Source: Cocos nucifera
Lineage: Eukaryota > Streptophyta > Magnoliopsida > Arecales > Arecaceae
Length of the DNA: 64,000 nucleotides
NCBI GenBank assembly: GCA_006176705.1
Contig: QRFJ01004297.1
Span: 62,001 to 126,000 of the forward strand
Reading direction: 5' to 3'
Part shown: positions 44,887 through 57,240 of the stretch, piece after piece
How positions within the stretch are numbered: position 1 is the stretch's first letter
Layout of the letters: every line of letters starts with the position of its first letter
Program-made: the position numbers and the translations under genes
Notes under the pieces: generated by a model
Told to the model about the DNA's origin: nothing
What the model saw: only the letters and a program-made list of their open reading frames with translations
Databases searched by the model: none

Positions 44887-44898
44887 GCTCTAATACCA
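44887..44898 (-). promoter_or_regulatory. Primer-binding site of element D
   Basis: The minus strand reads TGGTATTAGAGC, one change from the tRNA-Met complement, two bases inside the LTR at 44901. Confidence 0.9.
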
Positions 44899-44900
44899 AA

Positions 44901-45516
44901 TATTGAAAATAAGCACTCTTCCCATGCGGATCGATATGACTGTCGGTGATTAGCCAAGCAACAAGAAAGTACTTCTTAGAAATCTCTATGAAAGCATGAT
45001 CAAATAAATTAAAGAATAGAAAAGAATAGAAGAAGAGATTTTTAAGAGAAAAGAGCTTTTATTCAGTATATTTCAGCGTCCTTACAACCTTGATCTATTT
45101 TCAGTATATATACTTTACAAATGGTCAAGCCCAAACTCATAGAAAAACTTTTCAAATCCAAACAATCCATGTACACAAAATAATAACCCACGAAAACTAA
45201 ACTGGCCTAATTTCAGACTGAGCCGGCTAACCTACGACTAGGTCGGCTCAGTCCCAAACTGAGTCGACCTAATTGTGTACCATTGCAATAGTCCAAAAAT
45301 GCTGCTCTCTATCTGAATTTGTTTTTGAGACCTAGCCGACCTAGTCTTGGACTGAGCTGACCCAGTTTCCAACTAAGCCGGCTCAATCTTAGAGCGAGCC
45401 AGCCCAGTTTTTGAACTTTACTATTGAGACTGATTCTTCTTTCGGCTCGCTTTCATCTTTTCGTGATCTGTCTTCTCATATTTTCAAGATATGGGAGTGC
45501 CACTTCTGAGCTCACA
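44901..45516 (-). repeat. 5' LTR of element D
   Basis: Complement of TGTGAGCTC (ending 45516) to CAATA (44901; CA decayed to TA). 616 bp, with the GCCGGCTCA-type repeats at about 45205-45410. Followed on the plus strand by GAGTA. Confidence 0.93.
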
Positions 45517-47195
45517 GAGTAGCCCTATGATGATCATGAGATCGAGTCCGTAAGCCCATGGCCATGGCAATGTGAAGATGATAGAAAGAGTTTCTATTAA
45601 GATTTTACATCGGACATGATTTGAATGATTAATTCATATGACGAATGATTGGGTTTGACGAGTTCACCTTAACTCTAAACCTATCGGGACTCAAGATAAA
45701 AGAACCCAATCACATAGGTAGTTTCATCAAGAGGTTCGCTTTCGATTCTAATGGCTTGCCACCATATACTGCTAGGTGTCACTGGTAAATTTTGGAAGTA
45801 ATTATAATGATCTTGATGATCAATCATTCTAATTATATGAATCAAAAAAGTTTTGATCCATCCGAAGGTGTTTTGATGATGTCGATGATGAAGATCATGA
45901 CATATCTTATTATCATATAGAACTGAATCTAATTGGATTATACAAATAAGGATTTGGGTCTAGATGTAATCAATTGAGCTAACACAGTTTGATTGATTTG
46001 AATTAGATCCAATTAGGTTCAAGAAAATCATACTAGCACATGATTGAGCCTAACATTTTTCTTCTATAGTCCTTTTGGTTCATCTTGGATGAGTTTGACT
46101 CACTCTAAAACCCTGACTGAAGCTTATCTAGGTTGAAAAAGGATTTTCTTAATTCATCAGATGAATTTAAGATAATACCTATCAATTTCTGTCACCTGCC
46201 ATTTTCTATTTTGGATAAGGGTTAAAAGTTGACCCTAATGTAAGAAAGAAGGGACAAGGGGCATGCGCCCCCTGGAGAATTTCTAGAGATGCACAACCCT
46301 AGATATTTTACGTGGCATGGAGATGGTGAACGTTCCCCAAGGCATGCACCCCTTAATGGATAGGCTTTGACAAGGTCAAATTCAGACATGACCAAGTCAA
46401 AGAGGTTTGATTGAGATTAAATAGAGGAGGAAGAGTCCATCTGCATTGTCTCTCACTCTCTCTCTCCCTATCCAATTTGTGCGACAACTTTTGGAGAGTT
46501 TTGGGTGACAAAACCAGGTAAGGGCCTAGTGTTTATGCATGAAAATCAGATGGAGTTCTGATTTAATCAAGCAATCAGGTTGCTTGATCAATCAGAACTC
46601 TTAGGTGGCACAGGATCTATTTAAAGGACCCTACACCCCTAGGGTTTTTGATCATTTTTGCATCCCATGCCAACATGTTGCTGCCCTCACCCCTCTCCAT
46701 GCCTCCCTTCCTTTGATCTCCTCTCTCTTCTCCATGCCAAAGGTTGGGCACAAGTTGAGAAGGAAGATCAATCCTATTTGGCACAAAGTTCAGGAAAGAA
46801 GATAAGTTGTTCATGAGACAAACATGTGTCCTTCATAGATAGATTTGAAGGATCAACCAGAAGGCTCCAGATTTGATATTTAGAGATCAGATCTAGAAGG
46901 AGAGTATCTCTAGATCTAGCTTGAGTGGACTCTGATAGAGGCCAGGCACTTGCATGGCTAGATCCAGAATCCCAAGTGACGATAGATCATCGACAGGATA
47001 AAAGTAGTTTACCCAAATAAGGTATGAAATTAAATCTAATTTAATTTTAATTTTAATTTTAATATTATATCTTTAGAATAAAATCTAAGATATTTTAGAT
47101 TTATTTAATATTTATAATAAAATTTTTAAAATATCTCTTTAGATCTAATCGAATCTGAACAATCCTGTGGCAGAAAATAGAATATTTTCTTCAAC

Positions 47196-47207
47196 TGGTA
47201 TCAGAGC
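47196..47207 (+). promoter_or_regulatory. Primer-binding site of element E
   Basis: TGGTATCAGAGC, an exact tRNA-Met complement. Confidence 0.92.
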
Positions 47208-49091
47208 TGCGTTAGTAGTTCTTCAAATCTATTTTAGATTTGATTTTAATTTTATTTTTAATCTAAAATTAAAGGATTTTAAATATCATATTATATATGA
47301 TTAGATCTAAAATTAAAAAATTAAAAAATTATAGATTCATATCAATGATGTATGAGATACATGTCCAGACTAGGTGTTGAATTATTTTATGTGTAGTCTA
47401 GTGTAGTTTTTTCCTTTCTGATATAATTAAAATATTTTTCTTAGATCTTTTTGTTTATATTTTTTGATATTATAAATATTATAGTTATATTTGAAAATAG
47501 AAAATAAAATTTTTAAATTTTTATATGAGATATAAATGATGTATGCCTAGACTGGTTGTAGAATTATTCTATGAATTATCTAAAATAGATTTAATTAGAT
47601 GTGATCAATTTAAAACTTTATTTTTTAAATATTATAAGTGATATATCAGATCTAAAAGCATGCATATTTGATTTAATTTTTGATACATGTGATGTATATA
47701 GAACATGCATGATTAGATCTATGATTTTATATGAGATATATGTTGTAGATCTTATTATTTTATAGTATAATATTTATTTCTAATTAAGGCATTCCTCTTG
47801 GCCATCTAGTCATAAGAGTAAGAAAGATTCAAAGGTCCTCTTTTTTCATTTGATGGAGTGTTCTTATGGCATGTAGGGGTGCTGCACATCCGTTCTTAAT
47901 CAAAAATTGAAAAATTTACTTTTCTGCAAAACTCTAGATCCTGAAATCCTAAAATTTTTGACATATTTTTATTTTGAGCCCAAACTTAATTAAGAATTAA
48001 AATCATGAAACTAATTAGATCTAAAAATTATGAATTTTCAGATCAAAGATACCTTCATAAATTTGGGTTCGAGCTTGGATAGCTCAATTAGGTCTAACAG
48101 TTGATCAAATCGAATCAAGAGTTGGTTAGGTGGGATCAAGAGTACTTAGAGTTGACCAGCCCAATAGGATTAAGTTTGGATCATGGTCGACTCATAGTCA
48201 TATGTGGTTGGCCAAGTCAAACCTAATTTGGCTCTATGGTTTGAGCCTGAATTGTAGACTAACCCGATTGATTCTGGTTCGATAATTTGATATCTAAGAT
48301 AAGTCTGATTGATATGACTGACTGATTTTTAACTGGAAGCTACTTAATCTAAATGCATTCTTATCGAGTTAATGGCATATCCCTTCCATCAATCTCACTT
48401 ACCTGGCCATTTGTGTCGACCCAGTTCTGATTAGAGGTGACTAACAATTCAAGCTAACCTATGCCACTAGGTTAGTTATAATGACTATGACTAAGTCAAG
48501 TCAAATTTAAAGAGATCTAAATCAAATCTTTCTAAGAAAAATATTAAGTCATAGGTCTTCCACCATTGTAGATGTGCAGGCCGTTCCTGGGGTTGATTGT
48601 TCTTGATTGGTTATACTAGTTCAGTTGCACCGAAAAGATGCAACCATGTCTATTAGGCATTGGATGCTGCAGATTGGAGGATAGGTTGGACTCAATATTT
48701 TGGATATGGTAAGGGATCCAATCAGGAATCCAATTCATGCAAATAATGGATCTGACTTAACTAAGGAGTGGAGTAATATTCCAGGCATGGTGAGCTTCAT
48801 GAATTAGAGATCAGGTTTGGATGCACCATGATTAGAGAATCATTGGACAAGAGTTGTCCACTCATCGATTGACCCATCATCAATAACTATTAGATGAAGT
48901 GGTGAGCCAGTCTATGGAACCACACCATCCACTAAAAATCTATGATTAAGAAGATTTTTGCATCTCTACCAAGAAAGTGTAGGGATTCAAAAAAATAATG
49001 AGAGCCTAATTTATTTAAAAATAAAATTTTTAAATAAATTGATCAAGTCTAATTATAAAATCTAACTAAAAACTTTGACTCTCTATAGAAA
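47208..49091 (+). other. Leader of element E, no gene, with duplicated block
   Basis: 1.9 kb of mostly AT-rich leader. The block around 47350-47405 (GATACATGTCCAGACTAGGT) recurs about 185 bases later (47530-47590, GATGTATGCCTAGACTGGTT). The shared copia/gypsy leader block lies at about 48290-48420 (CTCACTTACCTGGCC). No coding sequence is supported. Confidence 0.65.
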
Positions 49092-49880
49092 AATATCTGC
49101 ATCAAATCCACTGGTTCGTATCTTGGACACTCACAGACTAACCGGACCAAATTATAAGGATTGACTTCAAAACTATAAAATTATTTTAGATTTTGAAAAG
49201 CTAACTCATGTATTGGACCAGGACCTCCCCACCTTACCAGCCCATCCATACTAGGTACTACATGTTAAGCTTGAAGTCTGATGAGCTTCAGTGCCAACTT
49301 GAGGACATCAAGACTGCTCGTCAAATGTTAGCTCACCTATAAGAGTTGTTTGGTGAAGAGAGTCGTGCAGCCAAGTATTAAGTCACTAGAAGACTTTTTA
49401 AGGCTTAAATACGTGATGGACATTAAAGACTTAGAAGAGCTTGAGAAGCTTGGTGTTAAGCTAGATAGGGACCTACAAATTGATGTAATCTTGCAGTCCT
49501 TGACTGATGCATATGGATAGTTTATAATGAACTTCCACATGCATAAGCTATAAAGTACTTTAGCTGAATTGATGAACATGCTGGTTACTGCTGAGCTTTC
49601 TTTGAAAGGTTCAAAGGGCTTAGTGCTTACTATGGAGTGGACTTCTTTCAAGAGGAAGTCTTTTGGAAAGAAGAAGAAGTCTACGAAGAAGCAGAAGATA
49701 GATGAAGGGAGGAAGAAGAAGAAAGCCGTCGATAAAGAAAAATATTTTCATTATAATACAGATGGCCATTGGAAGCAAAACTATCCTTTATACCTGGCCA
49801 GCCTGAAGAATAAGAAGGAGGTAGGTTCTTCTAGAGGTATGCTTGTAATTAAATCTAATCTAACAATTTCTTCTACATCT
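49092..49880 (+). pseudogene. Element E GAG, broken
   Basis: Coding text begins at about 49092: NPLVRILDTHRLTGPNYKD, TGA for the usual Trp, then KIILDFEKLTHVLDQDLPTL. After a frame break it reads LKSDELQCQLEDIKTARQML and RRLFKA. 49569-49886 is open and carries MNMLVTAELSLKGSKGLVLT, a strongly basic KKKKSTKKQK run and a zinc-knuckle relic HYNTDGHWKQNYP in which three Cys have become Tyr/Asn-type residues. Confidence 0.82.
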
Positions 49881-50460
49881 AGTTAGGTGCTTGACTCTAG
49901 TTTTAGTTCTCATTTGTGCACTTCTATGCAGGATCTTAAGGAGAGCAGGAGGCTGAGGGATGGTGAGATGATTCTATACGTCAAAAATGGAGCAAGAGTT
50001 GCTGCTGTGACCATGAAAACCTATCCTCTTTGGCTATCATTAGGACTAGATTTAGTACTTAGGAACTATTTTTATGTGCCTACAGCAAGCAGAAATTTAA
50101 TTTTTATTTCTTGTTTAGCATAGGAAGGCTATGTAATTCATTTTCTTAAGGACCACTAAAATATCTTTTTTTTAAAAAAATAAAATTATAAGTAATTTTC
50201 TAATTAATGGGCTCTACCAGTTACATATTGATGTTTCTATTTTTAATATTGAGCAAAACATGAATGCCATAGGATCAAAGTCACCTAGGGATAGTCTAAA
50301 TGATAGGTATCTTTAGCATCTTAGGCTAGGTTATATAGCTGAAGACAGGGTTAACAAATTGGAGAAATTTAGGCTATTAAGTTCATTGACTTTTGAGTCA
50401 TATTCGATTTATGAATCATGCCTTCATAGCAAAATGACCAAGCTTTCTTTTGTAGGACAT
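49881..50460 (+). pseudogene. Element E protease and GAG-pre-integrase
   Basis: The protease piece 49887-50123 starts LDSSFSSHLCTSMQDLKESR: the active site D-S-G is D-S-S. It continues RLRDGEMILYVKNGARVAAV and NYFYVPTASRNLIFISCLA. After a stop the GAG-pre-integrase is seen at about 50240-50460: LGYIAEDRVNKLEKFRLL and YESCLHSKMTKLSF, the latter keeping one Cys of the zinc-binding pair. Confidence 0.85.
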
Positions 50461-51232
50461 GAAAAAAGGGCTACAGACCTACTTGCCTTGGTACACATAG
50501 ATATGTACGACCCATTTGATGTGTCAGCCAGAGGCAGTTATATCTACTTCATCACCTTTATCGATGATTTATCTCAGTATGGGTATATGTATTTGATACG
50601 ACATAAGTCTGAAGCCTTTGAAAAGTTTAAGAAATTCAGACTTGAAGTAGAAAAATAAATAGAAAAGCCCATTAAGGCTCTTCGATTAGATCGAGGAGGT
50701 GGGTACCTTAATCAAAAATTTCTAAACTATCTCAAATATAATGGCATAGTCTCATAATGGACTCCATCTGGAATGCCTCAACTTAATGAGGTTTCAGAAT
50801 GGAGAAACTGGATCCTATTAGATATGGTCTGATCCATGATGAGCTTCACGAACCTTTCTAATTTTCTTTGGGGATAGTCTAATAACCATAATATATTTAC
50901 TGAATAGAATTTTCTCTAAAACCGTTCCTACCACACCGTATGATATATGGCATGGTAAGAAACCAAGTCTGAGTCATCTTAGAATTTAGGATTGTCAGAC
51001 ACATGTTAAGAAACAGTAGGCAGATATGTTAGAGTATAGATCATTTAGAGCTTGATTTATAGGATATCCTAAAGAGTCATTAGGATATTATTTCTATCTT
51101 CCAGAAGACAACATTATGATTGTGAGTCGACATGCCATTTTTCTTAAAAAATAGTTTATTCAAGATGGTAGCATCAGAAAATAGATTAGGCTCGAGGATA
51201 AGGTCTTTAAACAGCAACGAGCTAAAGAACCT
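50461..51232 (+). pseudogene. Element E integrase, broken
   Basis: LALVHIDMYDPFDVSARGS keeps the first Asp; FIDDLSQYGYMYLIRHKSEA follows. LRLDRGGGYLNQKFLNYL keeps the second Asp. PQLNEVSEWRNWILLD keeps the Glu although two Arg codons are Trp (CGG to TGG). The triad is therefore complete, but TAA at 50656-50658 and other stops interrupt the frame. The end blocks YLLNRIFSKTVPTTPYDIWH and FIGYPKESLGYYFYLPEDN are clear. Confidence 0.85.
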
Positions 51233-52221
51233 ATGGAATCCAATCAAATTATGCCAGTCCAAATGCTACCTCCTCCACCTCAAAAATTAACTAGGATTTT
51301 TCATCCTCCTGAAAGGTACGTAGGTACAATTTCAGAGGATGTTGAGGAAATATTTCTTATAGAAAATGGGGTTCATGGTAATGATCTCAAGACCTATAAT
51401 GAGGTGATATTAGATATCGACTTCGAGAAATGGTTAGAGGCAATGAGATTAAAAATTGACTCAATACACTTAAACCAAGTCTAGACCTTGGTAGATCCAC
51501 CTAAAGGTATAATACCTATTGGGTGCAAATGGATCTTCAAGAAAAAGATAGGTGGCAATGGAAATGTAGAGATATTTAAAGCAAGGCTCATAGTGCAAAG
51601 GCATTGACTTTCGGATATCTTTTCATCAGTAGCCATGCTTAAATCCATTTGTAAGTTGCTTACTATTGCAGCCTATTTCAATTATGAAATATGGTAGATG
51701 GACGTGAAATCGACTTCTTAAATGGATGTCTTGAAGAAGATATGTACATGAAATAGCCACTTGGTTTCATATCCAGTGATAGTGATCACAAGGTCTGTAA
51801 GCTGCAAAGATCCATATATAGACTTAAACAAGCATCTCAAAGCTGAAATGCTTGTTTCAATGATATAATCAAATCATTTGGTTTCATCAAAAATGAGGAG
51901 GAGCCATGTGTGTTCAAAAAGATCAATGGGAGTGCTATTTTCTTCTTCATATCATACGTGGATGATATCCTTCTAATTGGGAATGATATTTTCATGTTGA
52001 CCATGGTCAAAATATGGTTGTCTAAAGAGTTCTCTATGAAAGACCTAAGAGAAGCATCCTTTATTCTAGGAATTAAGGTCTATAGGGTCTTTCATAGAAG
52101 ATATATATAGAGGAGGTGCTAAAGAGGTTTAGCATGGAAAACTCCAAAAGGGATCTAGTATCCTTTAAACATGGCGTTCATCTCTCCAAGAAGATACGCC
52201 CTAGCACACCTGAGGAGATTG
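51233..52221 (+). pseudogene. Element E reverse transcriptase, 3'-truncated
   Basis: An open piece 51233-51484 carries RIFHPPERYVGTISEDVEEI and KWLEAMRLKIDSIHLNQV. Then PIGCKWIFKKKIGGNGNVEI, a small deletion in the KARLVAKGY block, MLKSICKLLTIAAYFNYEIW, YIDLNKHLK-type text with breaks, and SYVDDILLIGND (YVDD intact, about 51950-51990). It ends KKIRPSTPEEI directly before the LTR of H. The connection and RNase H are missing. Confidence 0.87.
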
Positions 52222-54922
52222 TGTTGGAAAATGTATCCTAAAGCCAATCATCTAAGTGGTAAATGATTGTAATTAGTATATGAATTATCTAGTAATAATA
52301 GTTATTTGGCTAGTTCATCATAAAAGTTCTATCTTCCTTAAATGAACTCCTAAATTATGATGAAGTTCTTAGAACCACAATCAATTGAGAAAGGAGGATT
52401 TATTGGATGGTTCTTAAATTGTTCATGACTAAATGATAAGTTATTAACAAGAACGATAACTTATCTAGTGTAGATCGCTGCATGCCATATGCATTGGTTA
52501 TCCTCGTAACCAAGTGGTATGAAAATACTGGTATGGCATCTAGGTGAGATATAGAAATACATCTATACTAAACATGATCAATGTAGCACTCTACTATCAA
52601 GAGTAGCTAGCTAAGGCCAATGGGTATAAGTGTCCCTCTGACCTGAGATCACCATAGTGACTTGCAAGCAACTCAATGTACCATGGTGCCAGACTGTCTG
52701 TATTTCTAATATAGGTTTGAAAGATTTTTGGATATAGTTAGGTACTTATAGAGTTGGTGTGTGAGTCAAGATAGGATTGACCACTCCTGATTAACTTTAG
52801 AAAGAGAATGACTCATTATGTTTCAATTTAGCAAAACCTAGGCCTAGGTAATCCTCGTGAGGAGCTACGAGATTTACAAAATTTTGAGACACAATAGAGA
52901 TAACTTGTATAAGTGTTGACAGCGTACTCGAAGTCATTTTGAGTATTATTGGTCAAAGGGATGAATTATATGATAACCATGGGTCAGGATTCTAAGAATT
53001 TTGCTTTGCATACATTTGACCTATCCGGACGTAGGGAACCATTGCTAGATGGTTACTTCGATTGGTACATAAATTAGTTCCTATGCTATCAGCTTATGTT
53101 CAAACTTATGGAATCACACACATAAGAGGTTGTAATATAATCAGATATTTAATCGATGATTGAGAATCATTCTAAGGTCAAACTATCAATACGATTGTTG
53201 TTTGACCTAATGCAAGTGTTGCAGGAGGATCGATTAGTAATTGGATTGCTAATTAGCTTAATTTAATTAAGCAATCAGGCTAAAATCAAGTCTAATTAAA
53301 TTAGTTTTAATAAGAATTAGTTTAGACTTAATTGGATTAATTCTAATTAATTTATTGGATAAGCCAATTGAAAGAGAGATTAAGTCCCCATTGGACTAGG
53401 ACTTGAGTGCACCTAATTTCTAATTTGATTAAAAATTAAATTAGATATAAATATGATTTAAATTTGATTTAATTAAACTCTTAATTGGATTAGAATTGCT
53501 TATTAAATAGGTTGATTGAAATCTAATTTAAGTGAGATTTATATTGGGTTTGACTTAGTCTACATTGGAGAGTCCTAGTTAAACTAGGATTCTTTTCTTT
53601 ACTTTTGCGCCACCTAAGAAAGATCCCACACACATTATATTTTTAATTCTAGATTTTTTTATATTTTTTCATTCATAAGAGAGGTTCTCCATGCTCCTTA
53701 CTAGTTGTTTTTGGAATTTTATTTGACTTGATCAAATAAAGAAAATTGTTAAGACTTGAACTCTATTTGATAGTCCCAATTCTCCAAATCGCCTCCTTTC
53801 CTTATGAAATTTTTTCTCCATTCCTTTATTTCTTTTGTGCACATATTTTCTTTGGTTTTACACGTGCCTTCTTGGTCTTCAGCTCAAAAAAATAAGGGGG
53901 GAGGCATCCAAGAATTTGATGCCTCCTAAAACTCCTCAAAAGTTGATGTCTTGAAGGGATAAAGGTAAAAGAAGATTGTCTTCTCTTGTTTTATTTTTTT
54001 TTAAGTTTTTCCTTCCTATTCTTTTGTGTATTTATTATGTGATATAAATTTGAGAGAGAGAGGAAGAGGGCGTGGGGATGTGTGCTCCAAGGTGTTGGGG
54101 CATAGTGATCATCTTTTGACATGATCTGATCATGTCCTGATGAGAGAAGAAAAAGAGAAGAAGGTCTTCTCTTAGGGTTTTTTTGAGAACCCTTTTTCTT
54201 AATATTTTTGTAGGATTTTTTTATGAGAAAAATCATAGAATTTTAGATTTGGAAACATGAGAAAAATCTAGAGGAGAAGGTCTCCTCTTGTCCTAGCATA
54301 GAGATGTTTTCAGGACATCAATCGTTGATGTCCTGAAAGAGAAGATTTATCTTATCTTAGGGCTTTTCTCATATGTATTTACTTTTGATTTTTGGGAGAT
54401 CCAAAAGTTGGACCTTTCTTTTATTCTTACTGGTATTCTTCATCTCTTAGAATGTCCAAGTGATCAGAAGAATAATTTTTAGATTAATTATCTGAAGGGA
54501 TCCACAAGAAGCTAGCACTTCGAGCGAATTTTCGTTCAACAAACCTTCGATTTATGTTACAGCATCATGTGGACTTTCTATAGAGATCGGACGTATATGC
54601 AACTCCAAAGATAATAACAAAATTCAACCACAGAGTTCTTAATCCATGCGAAGTTAAGAGATTTGATCTCTTCTCTCAGCTAGATACGATCTAGGATTTA
54701 GATCTAGAATTATTCTAAATCTAGGATATTAATTTGATTAATATCAAAATATTTATTTTTTAATTTAAGAATGCATTATGACATATTATAGATCCTAAAT
54801 GTAGGGTTTAGTAATTAGATTACATGCTTTTATAGATTAAATAGTTTAATCTGCATTTTCTACTGCATTTTATATCAAAAGAATTAAAATTCAAGCATGA
54901 AATCCTGCATATTTTTTCATCA
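52222..54922 (+). repeat. 5' LTR of element H
   Basis: TGTTGGAAAATGTATCC to TTTTTTCATCA, 2701 bp, followed after one base by a primer site. The first ~900 bases match LTR J (35886 on). A minus-strand frame at 53991-54236 has similarity to the antisense frames in the LTRs of C. Confidence 0.87.
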
Positions 54923-54923
54923 G

Positions 54924-54935
54924 TGGTATCAGAGA
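54924..54935 (+). promoter_or_regulatory. Primer-binding site of element H
   Basis: TGGTATCAGAGA, matching the tRNA-Met complement except at the last base. Confidence 0.85.
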
Positions 54936-56984
54936 ATCTAGGTTCTATTATAATATGATAATATTTGTATTAAGATAAATCTAAAAATAAAATTTTAAAG
55001 ATCACACATACTAATTATAAGGTTGTCTTGCTGTAAGGTTTGTCCCTTATAGTGGAGAGGTTGCCCAAATATGTGCTGATCTATTTATGAATCACGAATA
55101 AGTTAGATATGATCTAAATAATTTTATGATTTATTTTTTAATTTTAAATTTAAAATTAAATAGATGTTAGATCTATTTTGGATTATTTAGATTAGATCTA
55201 AATAATATCTGATCGAACATACTGATTATATGGTTATCCTGCTGTAAGGTTTACCCCTTATAGTGGTGAGGTTATCCTAGTATGTGCTAACCTAAATAAA
55301 TCATAAATATGTTAGATGAGATCTTTAGTAATTTATGATTTATTTTTAGATTTTAAATCTAAATCTAAATTGTTTATGATATGATCCATGTGATATGTTT
55401 TATGTTGAGATCTAGATCTTCTTGTTGCATATGTTGGTATATATTTTTTATTTTAAATCTAGAATGTATATGTATAATATATTTATTTTATAAAATTTAA
55501 ATTAAGAACTTACTTTCTGCCAAACTCTAGATTCGAAATCATAGGATGTGATCTAAATATTAAAATAAATCAGATCTAAAATCTTGTATTGAATATGATT
55601 CAGTGTAAACTATTTATAATTTGAAAATGTTTCAAGAAATCAAATCAAAAATTAGTTTTGAGATTCGATAAACCCAAACCCATAAGCTTTGAACTTAATT
55701 GAGAATTAAGTAATTATTTAGGATCTAGGTTTGTGATTTAAAGATCCTAAGATAATTTCATAAAACATGGGTTAATGGGTAATGGGTTAGCTTTGATCAG
55801 GTCCTTAACTAGATTAGACCTAGGGTTAGATTAAATATGGACTAAGCTAAGAAATTAATCAAACCTAATTAATAGTTAATTAAGATTAGACCATTTCTTT
55901 AGATCAATTCAATAGTTATAGTTGATCAAAGTTCATACATATAATAAATGGATACTAATTGTGGCTCAGTGGTCGAGCCCGAGTCTTTAGGTAGATCAAA
56001 TCAAAATTGATAAATCAATTGATATCTAAGGTAAGTCTAGCATTCCCAGATCGATGGTTTTTAATTGACAGTCAGCTTACCTGGCCATTTCTAATGGTGT
56101 CTAAGGCAAGCCTTGGCAGACCCTCCCATTGATCTCACTTACCTAGCTAATACTATTAATCAAGTCCTGATTTGGTTGCTCATTGATTCGTGCTAACCTA
56201 TATCACATAGAAAGTCAGTAAGATTGATTTCATTCAGTGAGACTGATCTAGGTGCCCATGGATCAATATTGATTCTAGTCCTTGTCAAAAACTTGAGAAG
56301 TCAGTGAGAGGACTTGACTTGGTGAAGTTAGTGGGAGCAAATTGGTCAATATCCTTTCTATTCTTAAATCACTAATAATTTAAATCCTCTAAAATTATTA
56401 GATCCTTAAAATAATAAAGTTATGGAGATAACTAAGTCATAGTCATAGCCTCCCATTAAGTTGGATGATAATGGATCCATTAACTCTATAATCATTAGAG
56501 GCCCAAAGGCCTGGTGCTTATTGACTAATGAAATTATCATTCATAATATGATAACTTGGAAGTGTCTCTTTAATGGTGGTTAGGTTGGCCAACCAAAATT
56601 GGGCTTAATCATTCGTTGGTTAGATATTCCAAGTATGGTCATATTAATGGTTGGATCTAATCAGATCTTTACAGTGGAGGCCAAAGCCTACTGATTAGAT
56701 TTCTAGGGAAAAATTAAATTACTAGAAATTATTTGGAGAAATAACTGATTAATGAACCTATCCGTAGATGCACTGGATTGGCCGACCAAAGTCAGACTTG
56801 TGTATAGTCCATGTGAATTTTAGTACCTACTAGAGAATTAAAGTAATTCCCTAAATTGAAGGTAGAGACTACCAATTTGAATAAAATAGTGGGAGAACCT
56901 TAAGACTAAAGTTCAAGTCTCTAGACTTAAAATAATTCATATATATTAGGTCATTGTTCTCTTTTCTCACAGAATAAGGCTAAA
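54936..56984 (+). other. Leader of element H, no gene, with duplicated hairpin block
   Basis: A ~210-bp unit is present twice (from about 55005 and 55215). Each copy holds CTGTAAGG, six bases, CCTTATAG (55031-55052 and 55242-55263), an 8-bp stem with one G-U pair. A second conserved block at 56020-56150 holds AAGGTAAGTC, GCTTACCTGGCC, GGTGTCTAAGGCAAG and CACTTACCTAGC. No coding sequence is seen. Confidence 0.75.
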
Positions 56985-57240
56985 TCCTAATTGCTCCAAT
57001 CATTGTCAGACAGTGATGACTTATAGGATCCAACTTCGATAATTAGTATCAAAAGTTGAATTTGGTTCAATAGTATGAATGAGTTCGTACTGGGGCTTCT
57101 AAGCTCAGTCAAAATAATAAGTCCAATATTGACCCAAATCAGGCATAGTGCTTCTACTATTAGAGGTAGGGTTATAGGAAGAAGAATTGTCTTGCTTTCC
57201 TTGACCATAATAGGCTGAATAAGAGAAAGAAGCAAGAGTT
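56985..57240 (+). pseudogene. Element H GAG remnant
   Basis: The first part of GAG (GSNFDN- and KLNLVQ-type text at about 57025-57065) aligns with the start of GAG in C (30255). It is then fused to downstream, protease-proximal sequence, so most of the capsid and the zinc knuckle are deleted. Frame breaks prevent any product. Confidence 0.65.

Larger units (their letters stand above)
41088..45516 (-). mobile_element. Element D: internally deleted copy of family A, minus strand
   Basis: This 4.4-kb element has two LTRs closely related to those of A, an intact GAGTA target duplication, primer site, GAG, PR, RT and RH, but integrase is fused directly to RT by a ~1.06-kb deletion (junction near 43182). 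It is inserted in the LTR of E. It retains several Gln codons and the full zinc knuckle that A has lost, so it is less decayed than A. It could only have moved with help in trans. Confidence 0.95.
40466..47193 (+). repeat. 5' LTR of element E, split by element D
   Basis: It starts TATTAGATGTGTGCC (TG decayed to TA) and ends TTTTCTTCA two bases before a primer site. Without D and one GAGTA copy it is about 2.3 kb. The interruption is at 41087/45517. Parts 45522-47193 match the right half of G1. No gene is seen; frames at 46605-46814 on both strands are chance openings. Confidence 0.85.
40466..52221 (+). mobile_element. Element E: Angela-like copia, lacking RNase H and 3' LTR
   Basis: The 5' LTR (split by element D), primer site, long leader, GAG, PR, INT and most of RT are present in order on the plus strand. 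The element stops in the RT connection at the start of the LTR of H. Its LTR is of the same family as G1 (22965). Many stops and frameshifts occur, again mostly TAG for Gln. Bases 40461-40465 (TATAT) would be the left target copy but no right copy is available. Confidence 0.88.

Noticed and set aside
46605..46814. Overlapping 65-66-codon frames on both strands
   Set aside because: They lie within the LTR of element E, have no conserved text, and no counterpart can be traced in G1.
52222..54922. LTR at 52222 as the missing 3' LTR of element E
   Set aside because: Apart from the first ~30 bases it does not follow the E LTR (40466 on). It matches LTR J and is directly followed by a primer site and leader of its own.
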